Positions 37,559 through 48,605 are shown, numbered from the stretch's first letter. The stretch: 64,000 nucleotides of DNA from Symsagittifera roscoffensis (GCF_963678635.1 NC_087062.1:26500833-26564832); one strand, 5' to 3'. Notes: generated by a model from the sequence alone, not told the origin. Translations and numbers: made by a program.

Positions 37559-37763
37559 CTCGTTGCTCAGAGAATGTATACTTGGGTCTCTTCTTTGTGT
37601 TGTGTTCATCTGTAGGCATACGTTTCCCTTCTACGTCGCCGCACAGGATCCTCGACAAACTGAAGATGCGCTGTTGGCACTGAATTTAATTCATTTTGCT
37701 CTTGCTTGCAACTACAAATTTTAGTTTAGCAAATAGCAGTTTATAATTTACATGTTTTTGTAT

Positions 37764-37963
37764 NNNNNNNNNNNNNNNNNNNNNNNNNNNNNNNNNNNNN
37801 NNNNNNNNNNNNNNNNNNNNNNNNNNNNNNNNNNNNNNNNNNNNNNNNNNNNNNNNNNNNNNNNNNNNNNNNNNNNNNNNNNNNNNNNNNNNNNNNNNNN
37901 NNNNNNNNNNNNNNNNNNNNNNNNNNNNNNNNNNNNNNNNNNNNNNNNNNNNNNNNNNNNNNN
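37764..37963. other. Assembly gap (200 N)
   Basis: A run of exactly 200 N marks a scaffold gap of unknown true size. Frames called across it are artefacts. Confidence 0.99.
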
Positions 37964-38754
37964 AAAAAGGAAAAAACTCTATTATAACTTAGATTCATTG
38001 TCAGTGTCCACAAAAATGAGTATATATTATAATCCATTTTTAATTGATTATAATCGATTTGTTTTCAATTTCTACAAGGTTTCAGCATAATTAATTTTTT
38101 TTTGCGCTCTTGTTGTTTTTGCAGTTTTCAAAATGTGCCAACTGAAAAACTCATGTGGGAATTTATTCACAACTTGAGATGAAGTTTCTGAACAAAAACT
38201 AACGTAAATCAATCGTATATTGATTTGACAGCATGAAACTGAAATTATTCAGTCAATTGATCATACGTCCTCTTGAAGAAAATAGTTGGTAGTGTTTTTT
38301 GGCTCAAATTTATTGAAAATTTGAAAGTTTAGGAAAAAATATGGACCGCAACCATAGAAGTGTGCACATAAAAAAATCACAGTAACCGCAAAACCGCAGA
38401 AATAATTTTACTGAAAAAATCTTACAACGGTACACCAAGCCATTGATTTTGTCATTTGTTAGTGCAGACTGTTTCTAAATTTTCAATAAATTTTAGTATC
38501 AATTTCATCTTTACAACGTTTGAAAGATGTTTGATATTGCTACGTTTCTTTAAACAAGTAAAAAGGAATGCAACCTTTAAGAATTTCAGAAAGTCATTAC
38601 TGTAATTTTGAAAAATTGTGTTAAATGCGCACCATTTTTCCACATATTTCATAACATTTCTGAATTTGTCACTGACAGAAGAGTGCAATATGTGCCAGAC
38701 AAAACTAGAGTGGTATCAACGGTGTGTTTTTCGACATCTTTGCAACAAAAATAA

Positions 38755-38860
38755 AAAATAATTCGTCATAACATAGTAATTCGTCATAACAAGTAATAGT
38801 CATAACATAGTCAGTGTAATAGTCGTAATAGTAAAAAGTAATAGTCATAACCATGAGCAC
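38755..38860. repeat. Short tandem repeat of AATAGTCATAACAT-like words
   Basis: TCGTCATAACATAGTAAT and AAGTAATAGTCATAAC recur with 16-25 base spacing. A simple low-order repeat. Confidence 0.5.
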
Positions 38861-38929
38861 ACAGCATTGAGTGACCCTGGAATCCATAGTCATGGACATC
38901 GGCACATGCCTTAATTTGGTAAAGCAAGC

Positions 38930-41900
38930 CTTTTGCCATTGCAAGCTTCTGTTCCATCTGTTTCATTCCCAGCAAACAATATGCATGCTAGTGCACACGT
39001 GTTACCACCACCGTCTGCTGTTCCTTTACAGACGATGTGTTCAAACATAACTAAGGGTAGTTTTGCCAATGGGCAACCGGAATCACTACCTGTCCAATGT
39101 TATCGGCACAACCTGGTACTGGTTTTATTTCATTATCACCTGCATTTGCTGGTGGTGACTTCTCATCTTCTGGAGTAAACCCACCGTCGATTTTTCTTTC
39201 GGCACCTCATTGCCATGCAACGCCAGTCCAGACGCAACATAATAATCCCTTTATACCGCATACTGTGTCACCTAATACCAACGATTACTATACAAGTGAT
39301 GCAAACTTATGGATGATTGGCCGCTACAACTACAATAGTCATGCCTGTTCAGTGTTGTAATGCTGGAAACATTTTTTCTAGTTTGATAACTGTTGTCTCA
39401 CAGTGTAACACCGCCGCCCCTTATACATGTGGTAGGTTTGTAATTTTTAATACTCCGCCAGTTCATCCCCAACAAGTTCCGCATTTTGTCAATAATACTA
39501 ATACTGGATATTAGCCAGTCAACGAAGACTACCCACCATCTTCTGCTAATCTGAACCAAGGTTGTTCATCGAATCGACCTATCTCCGCTCGTGAATTGAC
39601 GGAATTATTAATGCATAGCCGCAAATATCATCTTGCTGAACGAAAGTTTGCCCAGTTTGACGGCAACCCGTTAAACTGGCACGAATGATTTGGTCAGTTT
39701 AAGTCCACCGTTAATTCCGCTGTTCTCGCCGATGATACGAAACTGACACTTAAAAACAACTCGTCACAGGCAAAGCAAAAACCGCAATTGCGGAGTTAAG
39801 TTATAGTGGCGTTATGTACAACGATGTACTGGCCACCTTGCTACGGAAAATTGGGCAACCACACGCTATTGTTGGTGCGCATCTTCATAAGCTGAATACT
39901 TTTCCTCCACTTAAGATGCACAATTCTGAAAATGTCATTAGTTTCTCCTCTGCCATATCTGGGCTCGTAGCAGTTTTCAATTCATTCTAATTCAACGATG
40001 ATCTAAATAGTGTGAACCTGCTAAACCAAACTTTTAGTAAACTTCCGCCTAACCTCAAGGAAGCTGGTCAATGCATACTGTTAGGCATAATTGGCAGCGC
40101 CCAACACTCTTAGAATTTAACAACTGGTTGAAAGAAAGGCCGAGGGGCATGAGAGATTACGTGTACTTAAATGTAAGGCAAAAAACGAGGAACCAGTTAA
40201 GCCAAAACAACCGAATTTTTTGCAGTCAATAGCAAAGTAACTAGTAAAGCACAGGATATGTCTAAGTTTCCGCCCTGCGGTTTATGTAAGGGTACTCATG
40301 CATTGTGGAACTGTGCTGTTTTCAAGGTAAAAGATGATACTCAGCGAGCAAAAAACGTAGCTGAACAGAAACGTTGCTTCGCTTGCCTCAATGGCAATCA
40401 TAGTTTCTGGTATTGTTCTAGAGCTAAAAAATGCCCGAAGCCAGAGTGCCTTGTCTTGCACATAATGTCTTGCTCCATGGAGCCGAGAAATTAATTCCTG
40501 GGAAGGAAAATTCGAGTTTCTCAAATAAGGCTGGAATAAACAAGTCCAAGGAGAATACAAACACTTCCACCCACGCCCCTGTTAGTGATGTACATGACAT
40601 TGAATCGTCTAAAGGGTTGTTGCCGACTGCAACACTTGGTGTGTCCTCGGATGTAACCAGTCTCCTGACGTATCAAGCTGCTCTGCTCGCCACTCATTTG
40701 AAAGATGATATGCTGACAGCACTTACTGTTAACATTAATCAAGTCTACATGTGGACAGATAGTACTACAGTTTTGCAGTGGCTAAACTCCAGTGACAAAT
40801 TACCTGCATTACTCGCTAACCGTGTCGGCGAAATCCTCGAATCGACTACTCTTGATAAGTGGCACCATGTTCTGATGGACGTTAATCCAGCTAATACCGA
40901 TACGCGGGGGACTTCTTTGGAAGCCCTCAATGGATAGCAGCTGGGTTATTGGTTTGAGCATTCTCAGGACTACTGATTGGCCGTTAATACCCGAGGAACG
41001 TTTTATCAAAAAAATTTCATTTGAAGGGTCCTTCTTGTGAGGTTGATAATTGCTTGTAGACATCATCTTCCTATCACCGATGTCACATCCATCAAAAATC
41101 CCGAACACGGATTCATTTGGGAAAGGTTCAGTTCCTTCGCGAGGTATAAAAGAGTTGTCGCGTTTATGTTGAGGATGCTGCCTTCACATAAGTGTTTTCG
41201 CGGCAAGGACTTGCGGATCACCAATCCCACTGAGATTCAAATTGCGGAAAACAAACTAATTCATCTAGCTCAGATGGAATCCATCCCCGTTGTGTTGATA
41301 ACACTCACCGCTGGTATCATTCGTTCCACCGGCCGGATTGTTCGCTTAGTGAATACCGAGTTTGATACTAAACACCCAATATTACTCGACGCCCGACATA
41401 CCCTAATTCGCTTGTTGTCCCGCAGCCTCCACCATAAGCATTTTCATCAAAGTTTAGATTGAATGCGCTGCCCAGAGTACTTCAGTCTATCGAAAACCAA
41501 TGTGTAACATGCCGTAAACGCAAAGCAAGTACAATCCAGCCAATTATGTCCAATTTACCCGTCGAAAGTCTCGGATATAAGCAACCACCATTTAATCATA
41601 CGGGTGTGAATTGCCTTGGTCCGCTTGCAGAAGCACTGAAAAAAGATGAATTCTTTTCACGTGCCTCATCACCACTGCTGTACAACTTGAGACCGTACCA
41701 TCTCTGGTACTAGTTCTTGTGTCATGGGCGTTGAACGGTTCATTGAGCGTCGTGGTAAACCAAACACGATCTGGTCGGATAACGACACAAACTTCGTTGG
41801 TGCGGAAAAGGAATTACTTGCCTGCATCAAGATTTGGAATAGCATGGCTCCGACCATTTTTGCACACAAAAGTGTTGCTTGGAAATCTAGCCCGCCAGGC

Positions 41901-42490
41901 GCACCCCATCATGGCGGTTCCTGGGAGGCACTCGTCCGAAGCGTGAAACGCGTGCTTTATCATATACTGAGGCAGTAGGGGAGTCACCGAAGAGGTGTTA
42001 GGAATAACACTCTGCTTAGTTGAGCAGGCTTTGAATTCGAGGCCAATCACTCCCGTTAGTGCTGATTCACATGAGTTAGAAGCGTTAACCCCAAACCAAT
42101 TTTTGCTTGGACAAAATACCACAAGCTTTCCTTCGCTTTTACCTGGGGAGCACTTCGACCACAAGAAAAGTTACGTGCGAGCGCAGTCGTATGCTCACGC
42201 AATTTGGTCTCGTTGGCTTCGCGAATTTGTTCCCTCACTGAATAAGCGTATCAAGTGGTACAATCATTCTGACTTCACTCTTAAGACAGGCGATCTCGTA
42301 TGGGTGATTGATCCCGATAGTTCGAGTGGGTACTACCCTCTCGCCCGAATCGTAAAGCTACATTATGGACAGGACGGTTGCGCATGATCCGCCCTTGTTC
42401 AGACCGCAACGCTTGAATTCACTCGGCCGACCGTTAAGCTTGCTCCTGTTCTTCCTTCTTTAGGGGTTGAGGATGGTGTACGCAATTTTC
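38930..42490 (+). pseudogene. BEL/Pao element 2, broken, with large internal deletion
   Basis: A Gag-like low-complexity start (38933-39520) leads into a Gag core at 39640 (AERKFAQFDGNPLNWHE). Cys/His knuckles follow at 40270-40480 (CGLCKGTHALWNC, CFACLNGNHSFWYC). At about 40670 the sequence jumps to RNase H (VYMWTDSTTVLQWL), so the protease and RT are missing. Integrase pieces follow: a histidine-rich HKHFHQSL near 41440, CVTCRKRK near 41500, then IWSDNDTNFVGA near 41770 and WKSSPPGAPHHGGSWEALVR near 41880. The DUF5641-like tail is at 42170-42380. Frames change several times. No LTRs found. Confidence 0.78.
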
Positions 42491-42527
42491 AACTTGATTA
42501 TGATTGGACCAAAATGCAAATAAAACA

Positions 42528-42609
42528 GCATATTTGGCCGAGCGGCATATTCCAAATGTACTACAGTCAGACTTGCCAGTTGGCGCCGGTTCGAATCCCC
42601 CCATACGCA
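42528..42609 (+). other. tRNA-Leu/Ser-like relic with intact A and B boxes
   Basis: A perfect A box (TGGCCGAGCGG, 42535-42545) and B box (GGTTCGAATCC, 42588-42598) are spaced as in a class II tRNA, and the ends can form a 5-of-7 acceptor stem. The anticodon arm and T stem do not pair, so it is not a working tRNA. A tRNA-derived SINE head or tRNA pseudogene is likely. It lies just past the end of BEL/Pao element 2. Confidence 0.5.
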
Positions 42610-43115
42610 GACCTTAAAACATGTAGACCAGAGGGGGTATAGCCCCTCTTGACCTTTTTAAACTGTTTTTAGGTTCTAATTTGGTTCAGCCTTGATTAAA
42701 ACTGGCCCCCAAAAAGACCAATTTGTCTCAAGGACATTACCGACCGGTTCTTGTGGCTAGCTTGCGCCAATTTGTGTCGTTTGGAGCGAATTATTGTAGA
42801 AAATTCGGAACTTGATGTTGTGAGTTTTCTGGATTATTCGGATTATTTACTGATTATACTGACATGAGTGGTTTGTATTGCCGAAAATACGAATAAAACT
42901 TTGTCTAACCACTGTTGTTTCCTAGTTACAGAGAGTACAGAGATTGAGCGCACATTTTCAAATGTTTAATCACGATCTCTTCTAAATTGTTTTTACGTTT
43001 TATTTTAACTGAATTAGATATCGAAGTCATGAATTATGGTTTGCTTATAACCTGAAACTTGCACTCTTTTTCCACAAAGACGCCTGGATGACATGAAACA
43101 ACTTTTTTTTTCTAG

Positions 43116-43200
43116 GAATGTGAAATCAAAGAACAGCAAAGAATTGCGGATAAGAAGAAGCGGGAGGAGGAAATCATAGAGAAAAACAGCAGAATTATGG
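43116..43200 (+). CDS. Coiled-coil exon of gene C
   Basis: After a strong acceptor (TTTTTTTTTCTAG) the only open frame encodes 28 charged residues containing KEQQRIADKKKREEEIIEKN, a likely coiled coil. It ends with one base before GTTATA, a weak donor. That phase joins in frame to the exon at 58304, giving a smooth charged sequence across the junction. If correct, the 13.2-kb LTR element sits in this intron. The alternative is that this is a terminal exon ending at the stop at 43224-43226. Confidence 0.5.
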
Positions 43201-43571
43201 GTTATACACTTTTTGTTTTCTTATAAATCCTGTTCATGTCGACACTGTAATAAATTTATGCGGTTATGTTAGGATGACTTGACTTAACCAATTTCGAGTC
43301 TGGGTCTTTTCTGTTATACGGCCAAATTTATAAAAACTGTTAATTGTGCTTCTGTTCTCATTGAAAACGCCGAGAAATGTTTTAGTTGAGCTTGATTTCA
43401 ACCAATCAGATTCTATCATTTTGATCAATTTCTAGATGCAAAAACATTACTTTTTTGCGCCGCAAAACAGAACAGACCCCCTTAAATCTGAGCGCTTCGA
43501 GAAAGAAATCCCTTTGGAGTAAAAACCAGGTAAACTATGTTTTTGTAAAGTGAAATTTATAAAAGCGCCAA

Positions 43572-43745
43572 AACAGGAGTTTCATGGATAATAATTAATT
43601 ATATTGCATTTTCATTGTCAGCTTCCGTAAGTTTTAAATATAATCGCATATAATTTATTAGAAATGGATTATAGTCTTAACATTTTTTATATCAATATAA
43701 TCCATTTAAATCGATTATTGGCATTATTGGCATCATTTTCAAATT
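43572..43745. repeat. Family F4 arm (ATAATCGATTAT words), left of the LTR element
   Basis: It begins TTTCATGGATAATAATTAAT and holds TATAATCCATTTAAATCGAT. The reverse complement of 57545-57815 begins GTTTTCATGGATAATAATCG, so the two regions read as opposite ends of one inverted-repeat element interrupted by the LTR element. Confidence 0.45.
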
Positions 43746-43889
43746 TATCTAGTGCATTTGCTACGTTTTAAGTTTCATAAATTTTTAGTTTTCATATAAC
43801 ACTTTAAATTTTCAGTACAAATTTTCTTCACTGTTTCAGTTTGTAGTTTAACAATTTATTTAATTGTTTTTTTTACCATCACAATGGTA

Positions 43890-44290
43890 AAAACTGCCAT
43901 TTGCCCACTGCCCCCTCACGTTCAAGTAAAGGGGGTTCAATGGTTGAATGTGAATCAACGAGGTGGTGTTTAATGATTGAACGGGGGGATGATTGAACAG
44001 GTGGAGGGAGGTTGACTCAATGTTGTTTTCACCAACTATTCTAAATCACCTGCCCGTTTTAACCCCCCTTCCCAGTTCCCCCTCCACAGTTTGCAACCCT
44101 CTTTTTGGTACCCCATTTTACTAAATGTGGGTGACGGGGGGAGTTAAAAACATTACGGGGATGAAAATGGGATGGGTAAAGAAGTGGAGTTTTTTTTCAG
44201 TCCCCCCTCCGTTCAATGGTGAAAAACTAGGAGGGAGATTTAAACTGTAAACTGGGAGGAGGAGGGGAGAGTGGGGGGTAAAAAAGCCAG
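43890..44290. repeat. G-tract / C-tract patch
   Basis: Short C runs (CCCCCTC, CCCCCCTTCCC) and G runs (GGGGGGAG, GGAGGAGGAGGGG) alternate, with GGTTGAATG-like words in between. It can fold but has no clear unit. Non-coding. Confidence 0.35.
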
Positions 44291-44352
44291 AAAAACATGA
44301 TTTTGTAAATGATTTTTGTAAATGGTTTTTTTTTGTTTTTAGGTTGTTTAAT

Positions 44353-44901
44353 TATTCCAATCTAACTTGATTTAACTTATGCGATCGACCAAATCGCAGC
44401 TAGTTAGAACAAGGGGTCTTTCTGAATGTTGCTAAGACTTTCCTATTCTTATTCAACAGACAAAGTTTCTTTCACTCGTAAATAAGTATATTATTTCAAA
44501 TATAGAGGACACACATCAATTTTATATCAAGAGACATTAGGGTATGGATTGATAGTTATCGAGATAGAGATTTGAGATTTTGGTTATTAGGATGGTTGGG
44601 GGTCTCAATATGAGAGTAGTTATGAGATTTGAGAAAGTGATGAAGTGATCTTTGGTATATTTTCGCTTGGCTTATATACCATAGATTTTGATATTTTCAG
44701 CATTCCATCTGTTGGTTAAACCAATCAGAAAGAAACAACACATGCTGTAATGTTTGCTTTTGGTGATATTTTATCAACCGAGCAAACACATAATTTCAAG
44801 TCAGAACATGTGGTAAAAGTTTAAGAATTATGTTTCTGATTTCAAGTCAGAACATATGGTAAAAGTTTTAATAATTGTGTTTCTGATTTCAATTCAGAAC
44901 A
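44353..44901 (-). mobile_element. 3' LTR of the Ty3/gypsy element
   Basis: On the minus strand it starts TGTTCTGAATTG and ends GGAATA. It carries a TATATAAG box (44671-44678). Near its U3 start a block with TGATTTCAAGTCAGAACAT and ATATGGTAAAAGTTT is repeated two to three times. Confidence 0.93.
44671..44678 (-). promoter_or_regulatory. TATA box in the 3' LTR
   Basis: TATATAAG on the minus strand, inside GGTATATAAGCC. The same box is at 57306-57313 in the 5' LTR, where it would drive genomic transcription with a start about 30 bases further (near 57278). Confidence 0.6.
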
Positions 44902-45397
44902 TCCAACCATCTTATAGGGTGATTGTTAAACGGTGAAACCCGTTGACAAAAAATTTAAAAGCATAATATAATTTACAAAACATCAAAAAGTTTTAATAAA
45001 GTTTGCGTAAAGTTTTTATTCTGATTTTGGTAGTTTGTTCGTAAAGTGGCGGCTTGTAGTGTAGTCGGTTGATAGATGGCTGCTTGTAGTCGGTTGAAGA
45101 ATGGCTGCTTGTAGTCGGTTGAAGAATGGCTGCTTGTAGTCTATGTGCATGTAGAGTAGAGCAGTGGCGGCGGCCAAATCACAGCTGGATACTTTTGAGA
45201 AATATAACATCAAATACAATTTTTCAAAGTTGGTTTAGCGAATATACTTATCAGCAATACTGGACTATAATTGTAGAAGCATACATACTTTGTAAAGTGG
45301 CGGCGGCCAATTCACAGTTGGAGTTAAAAAATAAAAAGAACGGAGGTTAATAGATAGTCTTGAAACTAATAGTTTCCTTCCACCTGGGTTTTTAGGC

Positions 45398-46045
45398 TCA
45401 GATATTTATTGCTGAGGTCCTTATTTTTTTCCGGAGCACTGTTATGGTTTTCTGCATTTGATTGATGCGATTTAAGTCGTTTATGTAATTCTTTTGCACT
45501 TGATCCGTGTAGGAGTCAAGGATCGGAGTCTGCATTTGGGCAGTTATAAAGGCTGCAGGAACACAAATATGTTGATGGGGGAGTTGTGCATTAACCAGAC
45601 GGTATGCACCGTTACCGTTTTGGTAAGGGTGATAGGTGTCTATCTTAAATCGGTTAATAAAGGGAGAGAGCGCATAATTTAGACTGGTGTCAAAATTTGG
45701 TGGTTTCCTAGGGCTGAGGTTTTGTTCCTTTTTGACTTGAATCGCAATTTTTGATTCAAGTTCTAGAGAGTTTGCGGATTGGTGAACTATTACAGTTTCA
45801 GATTCTAGGTTTTTCCTAGTTGAAGAAGAGGGGAGAATTTTGAAAGGTCGGACAATTGCTTTTCTCTTTTGAATGCAATTAGAATTTTTCACTTTTGGAA
45901 TTTTAAAATTGGTATTCAATTTTGGTTGATTAATCGGGTTGATTGTTTTGGATGGCATTTCCATAGGGTCATTTAGAGACAGAAGGTTTTCGAAATCGAG
46001 TAAGTCTTCTTCGAGTGGAGTTTGAAGAAGATCAGTGGGCATATC
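45398..46045 (-). CDS. Accessory ORF, likely second exon of a spliced regulatory protein
   Basis: The 214-codon ORF (ATG at 46042) follows env directly. A good acceptor (CTATGTTTTAG, AG at 46047-46046) begins just after the env stop. A near-perfect donor, AGA|GTAAGTAT, lies at env codon 28 (48235|48234). Both are phase 0 and in frame, so the splice would fuse the first 28 Env residues (acidic, with LEEGEIMDLDQ) to DMPTDLLQTPLEEDLLDFEN. The product would be about 243 residues with an acidic N-terminus and a basic patch (QKRKAIVRPFK). No domain is recognised. Position and splicing recall Rev/Tax-type proteins of complex retroviruses, but function is inference. Confidence 0.65.
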   Translation of the reverse strand, partial: DMPTDLLQTPLEEDLLDFENLLSLNDPMEMPSKTINPINQPKLNTNFKIPKVKNSNCIQKRKAIVRPFKILPSSSTRKNLESETVIVHQSANSLELESKIAIQVKKEQNLSPRKPPNFDTSLNYALSPFINRFKIDTYHPYQNGNGAYRLVNAQLPHQHICVPAAFITAQMQTPILDSYTDQVQKNYINDLNRINQMQKTITVLRKKIRTSAINI

Positions 46046-46062
46046 CTAAAACATAGAATAAA

Positions 46063-48318
46063 TTAGACCGGTACAGCGGGTCGATTATTGTAATCAACTA
46101 GTTGGAGTCTAGGATAAATTTTATCCTGATTTTCGTTTTCAGAATCCTCTTGTTGAGGTGCCTGAGGCCTATGATCAAGCTCAATATTTTGATCGTTCTC
46201 ATTTTGAGCGAATATTGAAGTCACTATAGAAGTGAAAAGTATATTGTAAGAGGCGGCTAACATAATTTTTCCGAAATGAAGAGTTCGGCCGGTTAGTTTG
46301 TGTATGTGTAATACTTTTATTACAAATACAAGAGCGTCGAGTATAAACTTGACGAAAAGGAAAGAGGCGAATATTATTCCGCATCTTTCTAAATAGTACT
46401 GTATTGTACCAAAAACACGAGTGTACTCGTTCTTCCAAAAATCAGGCGAGATAAGATAATCTAAGTATATGTTTTGCGTAGATCCGTATTGACTACTCGA
46501 GTCCGGATAGAAGTGTTTTCTTGCATTAAGAAAAGTTTGGGATACTTTTTGTAAAAAACCCTTCATTTCAGAGTGATCAGTAATCATGCTCCAAAATTTT
46601 TGCATTTGTGCATAAGTGTAAATAGAAGCATCATGACTAGATGCAAGAGAGTGTTTTACTTGCCGTTTAATTTCTTTCGGCTTAAACAGATCAGGACCTT
46701 TTACTCTAGTAATAGAGGGTGTGAGTTCGATCCAAGAATTATCGTTATCAACATCTAGTTGATAAAGATTTAAATGTTTATCGGAGCAGTCTTGTTGATC
46801 TGCCGATTTAAAAGTTTGTCGAGTGATCGGGTCGACGAAATGAATTTTTTCGCGATACATAATTGGTATCCGATTATAGCATGCGTCCATTAATTGTAAT
46901 GGAGAATAAAATTTTGGGCAGTGATAGAGCCAGGCAACATTGCCATTGGTCTCTAAAAACATAGACCTATTTCGGGTCAAAATGTAGCCGGCTAAACGCG
47001 GGCTTTCGATAGAGAGCATTAAAGTATTGAGAATCATGGAGCGTTCTAACTCACATTGATTCGTTAAAAGTGCCAATTCGGCAGTTCGAAGCATGTAAAA
47101 GCTTCGAAAAAGAATGTAATCTAGTTTTGTTCCTAGATGAGCTTCGTAGTCTATTTGTCCCGGTGCAAAGGGATAATTTTTATCTTTTGCGTATTTTACG
47201 TAAGTCAAATTTGGCTCCGAATGAAAAATTCCTGTATTAGCACTCGGGTTTATTTGTAAACCAGTATCCATATTAAAACCGTTTTGGTATGCTATGAACA
47301 ATGATTCGTATTGGGTCGGGTAGACTATTTTTGGGTGTCCACATAAAGATTGTGGTTTATTTAGTATTTTTAGCATAAATTGTTGAGTGTCTCTACCTCG
47401 AGTATGGTGGTTGGATATTTTAGTAAAAGAGTCTTTTACAATATAATAATTTTCTTCATTTCGAATCATTTTTGCTTCGAATTTATTGAGAACCGAAAAA
47501 ATGCAGTTTTCGGGCTCGTTCCAAGTATATGCAAAAGGGTCGAGTGATGTTGTTTCACATCCGTTTTCATATACAGGACAAGGTAATGGAATGTTTTGCC
47601 AGTTATTAACGGTGCCATCTTTTAGATTGACAGTTAAGGAAATATTTTGCATGTACGATTCGAAAGTATCCAAATGGATCCAAGAACGATCGCTGCATTC
47701 GTTGTGGTATTCGCCATCAACTTTGCCTCTATTTGTATTTGTGACGATTTTTTCGTCGAAGCGAAAAGGAATATTTTTTGAGTATCCTAAGTTAACATAT
47801 CCCCGTTCGGCGGCGTGCTTACAAGTATCAGGGGAAATGTGTATATCAGTTGTGATTATATTTTGGCGAGCGTCTATTCCGCTTGAATCGAAAGAATCAC
47901 AAAACCATCGGATAGATTGGTGTTTTATACGACACATTGTCGCGTTAATTTTTGTGCTATAATGCCGTTGGTAAAGAGTAACCTCGGCAGTTGTGGTTTC
48001 GATATTTTCAGGTTGTATTTTGCAGGGAGCTACTTTATTAAGTGAGAACATTTTGTTCGATGTCATTAGTTGACAATCAAAATGCGCAATTTTTAGATCT
48101 TTTGCTGTATTAGCGTAGAGATTGTCCTCTGGATTAAAAGCGCAGATTTGTTGGGGAAATATTAAAAGAGCGTATATAGCTAACCAGAAAAGTTTCAATT
48201 TTTGGCGGCGGCGGAAAATAGAAATTATACTTACTCTCAGCAAATCATCGATTATTTGGTCCGTTGATTGATCAAGGTCCATTATTTCGCCTTCTTCGAG
48301 ATCGGTGATTTTAGACAT
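46063..48318 (-). CDS. env: Envelope-like membrane glycoprotein
   Basis: The 751-residue ORF lies 3' of pol, as env does. A hydrophobic segment at residues 41-60 (FWLAIYALLIF) fits a signal sequence, preceded by an unusually long charged 40-residue leader. Many cysteines and N-glycosylation sites (about 125, 225, 370) mark an ectodomain. A dibasic site within PKEIKRQVKH (residues 547-556) could separate surface and transmembrane parts. Membrane segments follow at about 647-670 and 683-704, with an acidic Q/N/E tail. The ORF is uninterrupted. A candidate acceptor for its mRNA (CTTCTCAG) lies at 48350, about 30 bases before the ATG. I cannot place it in a known glycoprotein family. Confidence 0.8.
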   Translation of the reverse strand: MSKITDLEEGEIMDLDQSTDQIIDDLLRVSIISIFRRRQKLKLFWLAIYALLIFPQQICAFNPEDNLYANTAKDLKIAHFDCQLMTSNKMFSLNKVAPCKIQPENIETTTAEVTLYQRHYSTKINATMCRIKHQSIRWFCDSFDSSGIDARQNIITTDIHISPDTCKHAAERGYVNLGYSKNIPFRFDEKIVTNTNRGKVDGEYHNECSDRSWIHLDTFESYMQNISLTVNLKDGTVNNWQNIPLPCPVYENGCETTSLDPFAYTWNEPENCIFSVLNKFEAKMIRNEENYYIVKDSFTKISNHHTRGRDTQQFMLKILNKPQSLCGHPKIVYPTQYESLFIAYQNGFNMDTGLQINPSANTGIFHSEPNLTYVKYAKDKNYPFAPGQIDYEAHLGTKLDYILFRSFYMLRTAELALLTNQCELERSMILNTLMLSIESPRLAGYILTRNRSMFLETNGNVAWLYHCPKFYSPLQLMDACYNRIPIMYREKIHFVDPITRQTFKSADQQDCSDKHLNLYQLDVDNDNSWIELTPSITRVKGPDLFKPKEIKRQVKHSLASSHDASIYTYAQMQKFWSMITDHSEMKGFLQKVSQTFLNARKHFYPDSSSQYGSTQNIYLDYLISPDFWKNEYTRVFGTIQYYLERCGIIFASFLFVKFILDALVFVIKVLHIHKLTGRTLHFGKIMLAASYNILFTSIVTSIFAQNENDQNIELDHRPQAPQQEDSENENQDKIYPRLQLVDYNNRPAVPV
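48234..48239 (-). promoter_or_regulatory. Splice donor inside the env leader
   Basis: On the minus strand CTGAGA|GTAAGTAT, a near-consensus 5' splice site, falls exactly between env codons 28 and 29. It pairs in phase with the acceptor at 46046 to make the accessory mRNA; unspliced RNA at this site would make Env. Confidence 0.6.
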
Positions 48319-48605
48319 TATTTTTGAAATTTATTGATTTTTGCAATTGCTGAGAAGTATCAGAGGAAGGTTTTGGAGGTTGAGAAGTTTTTGAAAGAAT
48401 GATTCTGGGCTTATTTTTGCTGGTTTATATAGATCAGATTCTGATAAAATTTGTTTGTTTAAGACAGGTTTTAGCAAAGCCGGCTGTTCAGTTATAATTG
48501 ACATACTATACTGTGCCGTATTTGTTTTTACTGGCACGTGTCTACGGCCGTTGGGAGGGGGTTGGTTTGCAAGTTAGGACGGTAGTGATAAGCATGTTTG
48601 CTTCA

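Noticed and set aside
37741-38090. Open frames across the N run
   Set aside because: They are artefacts of the 200-N assembly gap.
38452-38688. Minus-strand frame of 78 codons with hydrophobic and basic residues
   Set aside because: No recognisable domain, no splice or promoter context, AT-rich flank; could be a piece of an old transposase but I cannot support it.
45126-45350. Plus-strand frame over GGCTGCTTGTAGTCGGTTGA repeats
   Set aside because: Overlaps the element 3' region where short direct repeats (45040-45140) and a duplicated GTAAAGTGGCGGCGGCC-like word create the frame; no codon or splice support.
48331-48537. Minus-strand 68-codon frame upstream of env
   Set aside because: It starts at GTG, its ATG version is 57 codons, and it overlaps the candidate env splice acceptor; more likely untranslated intron sequence than a gene.
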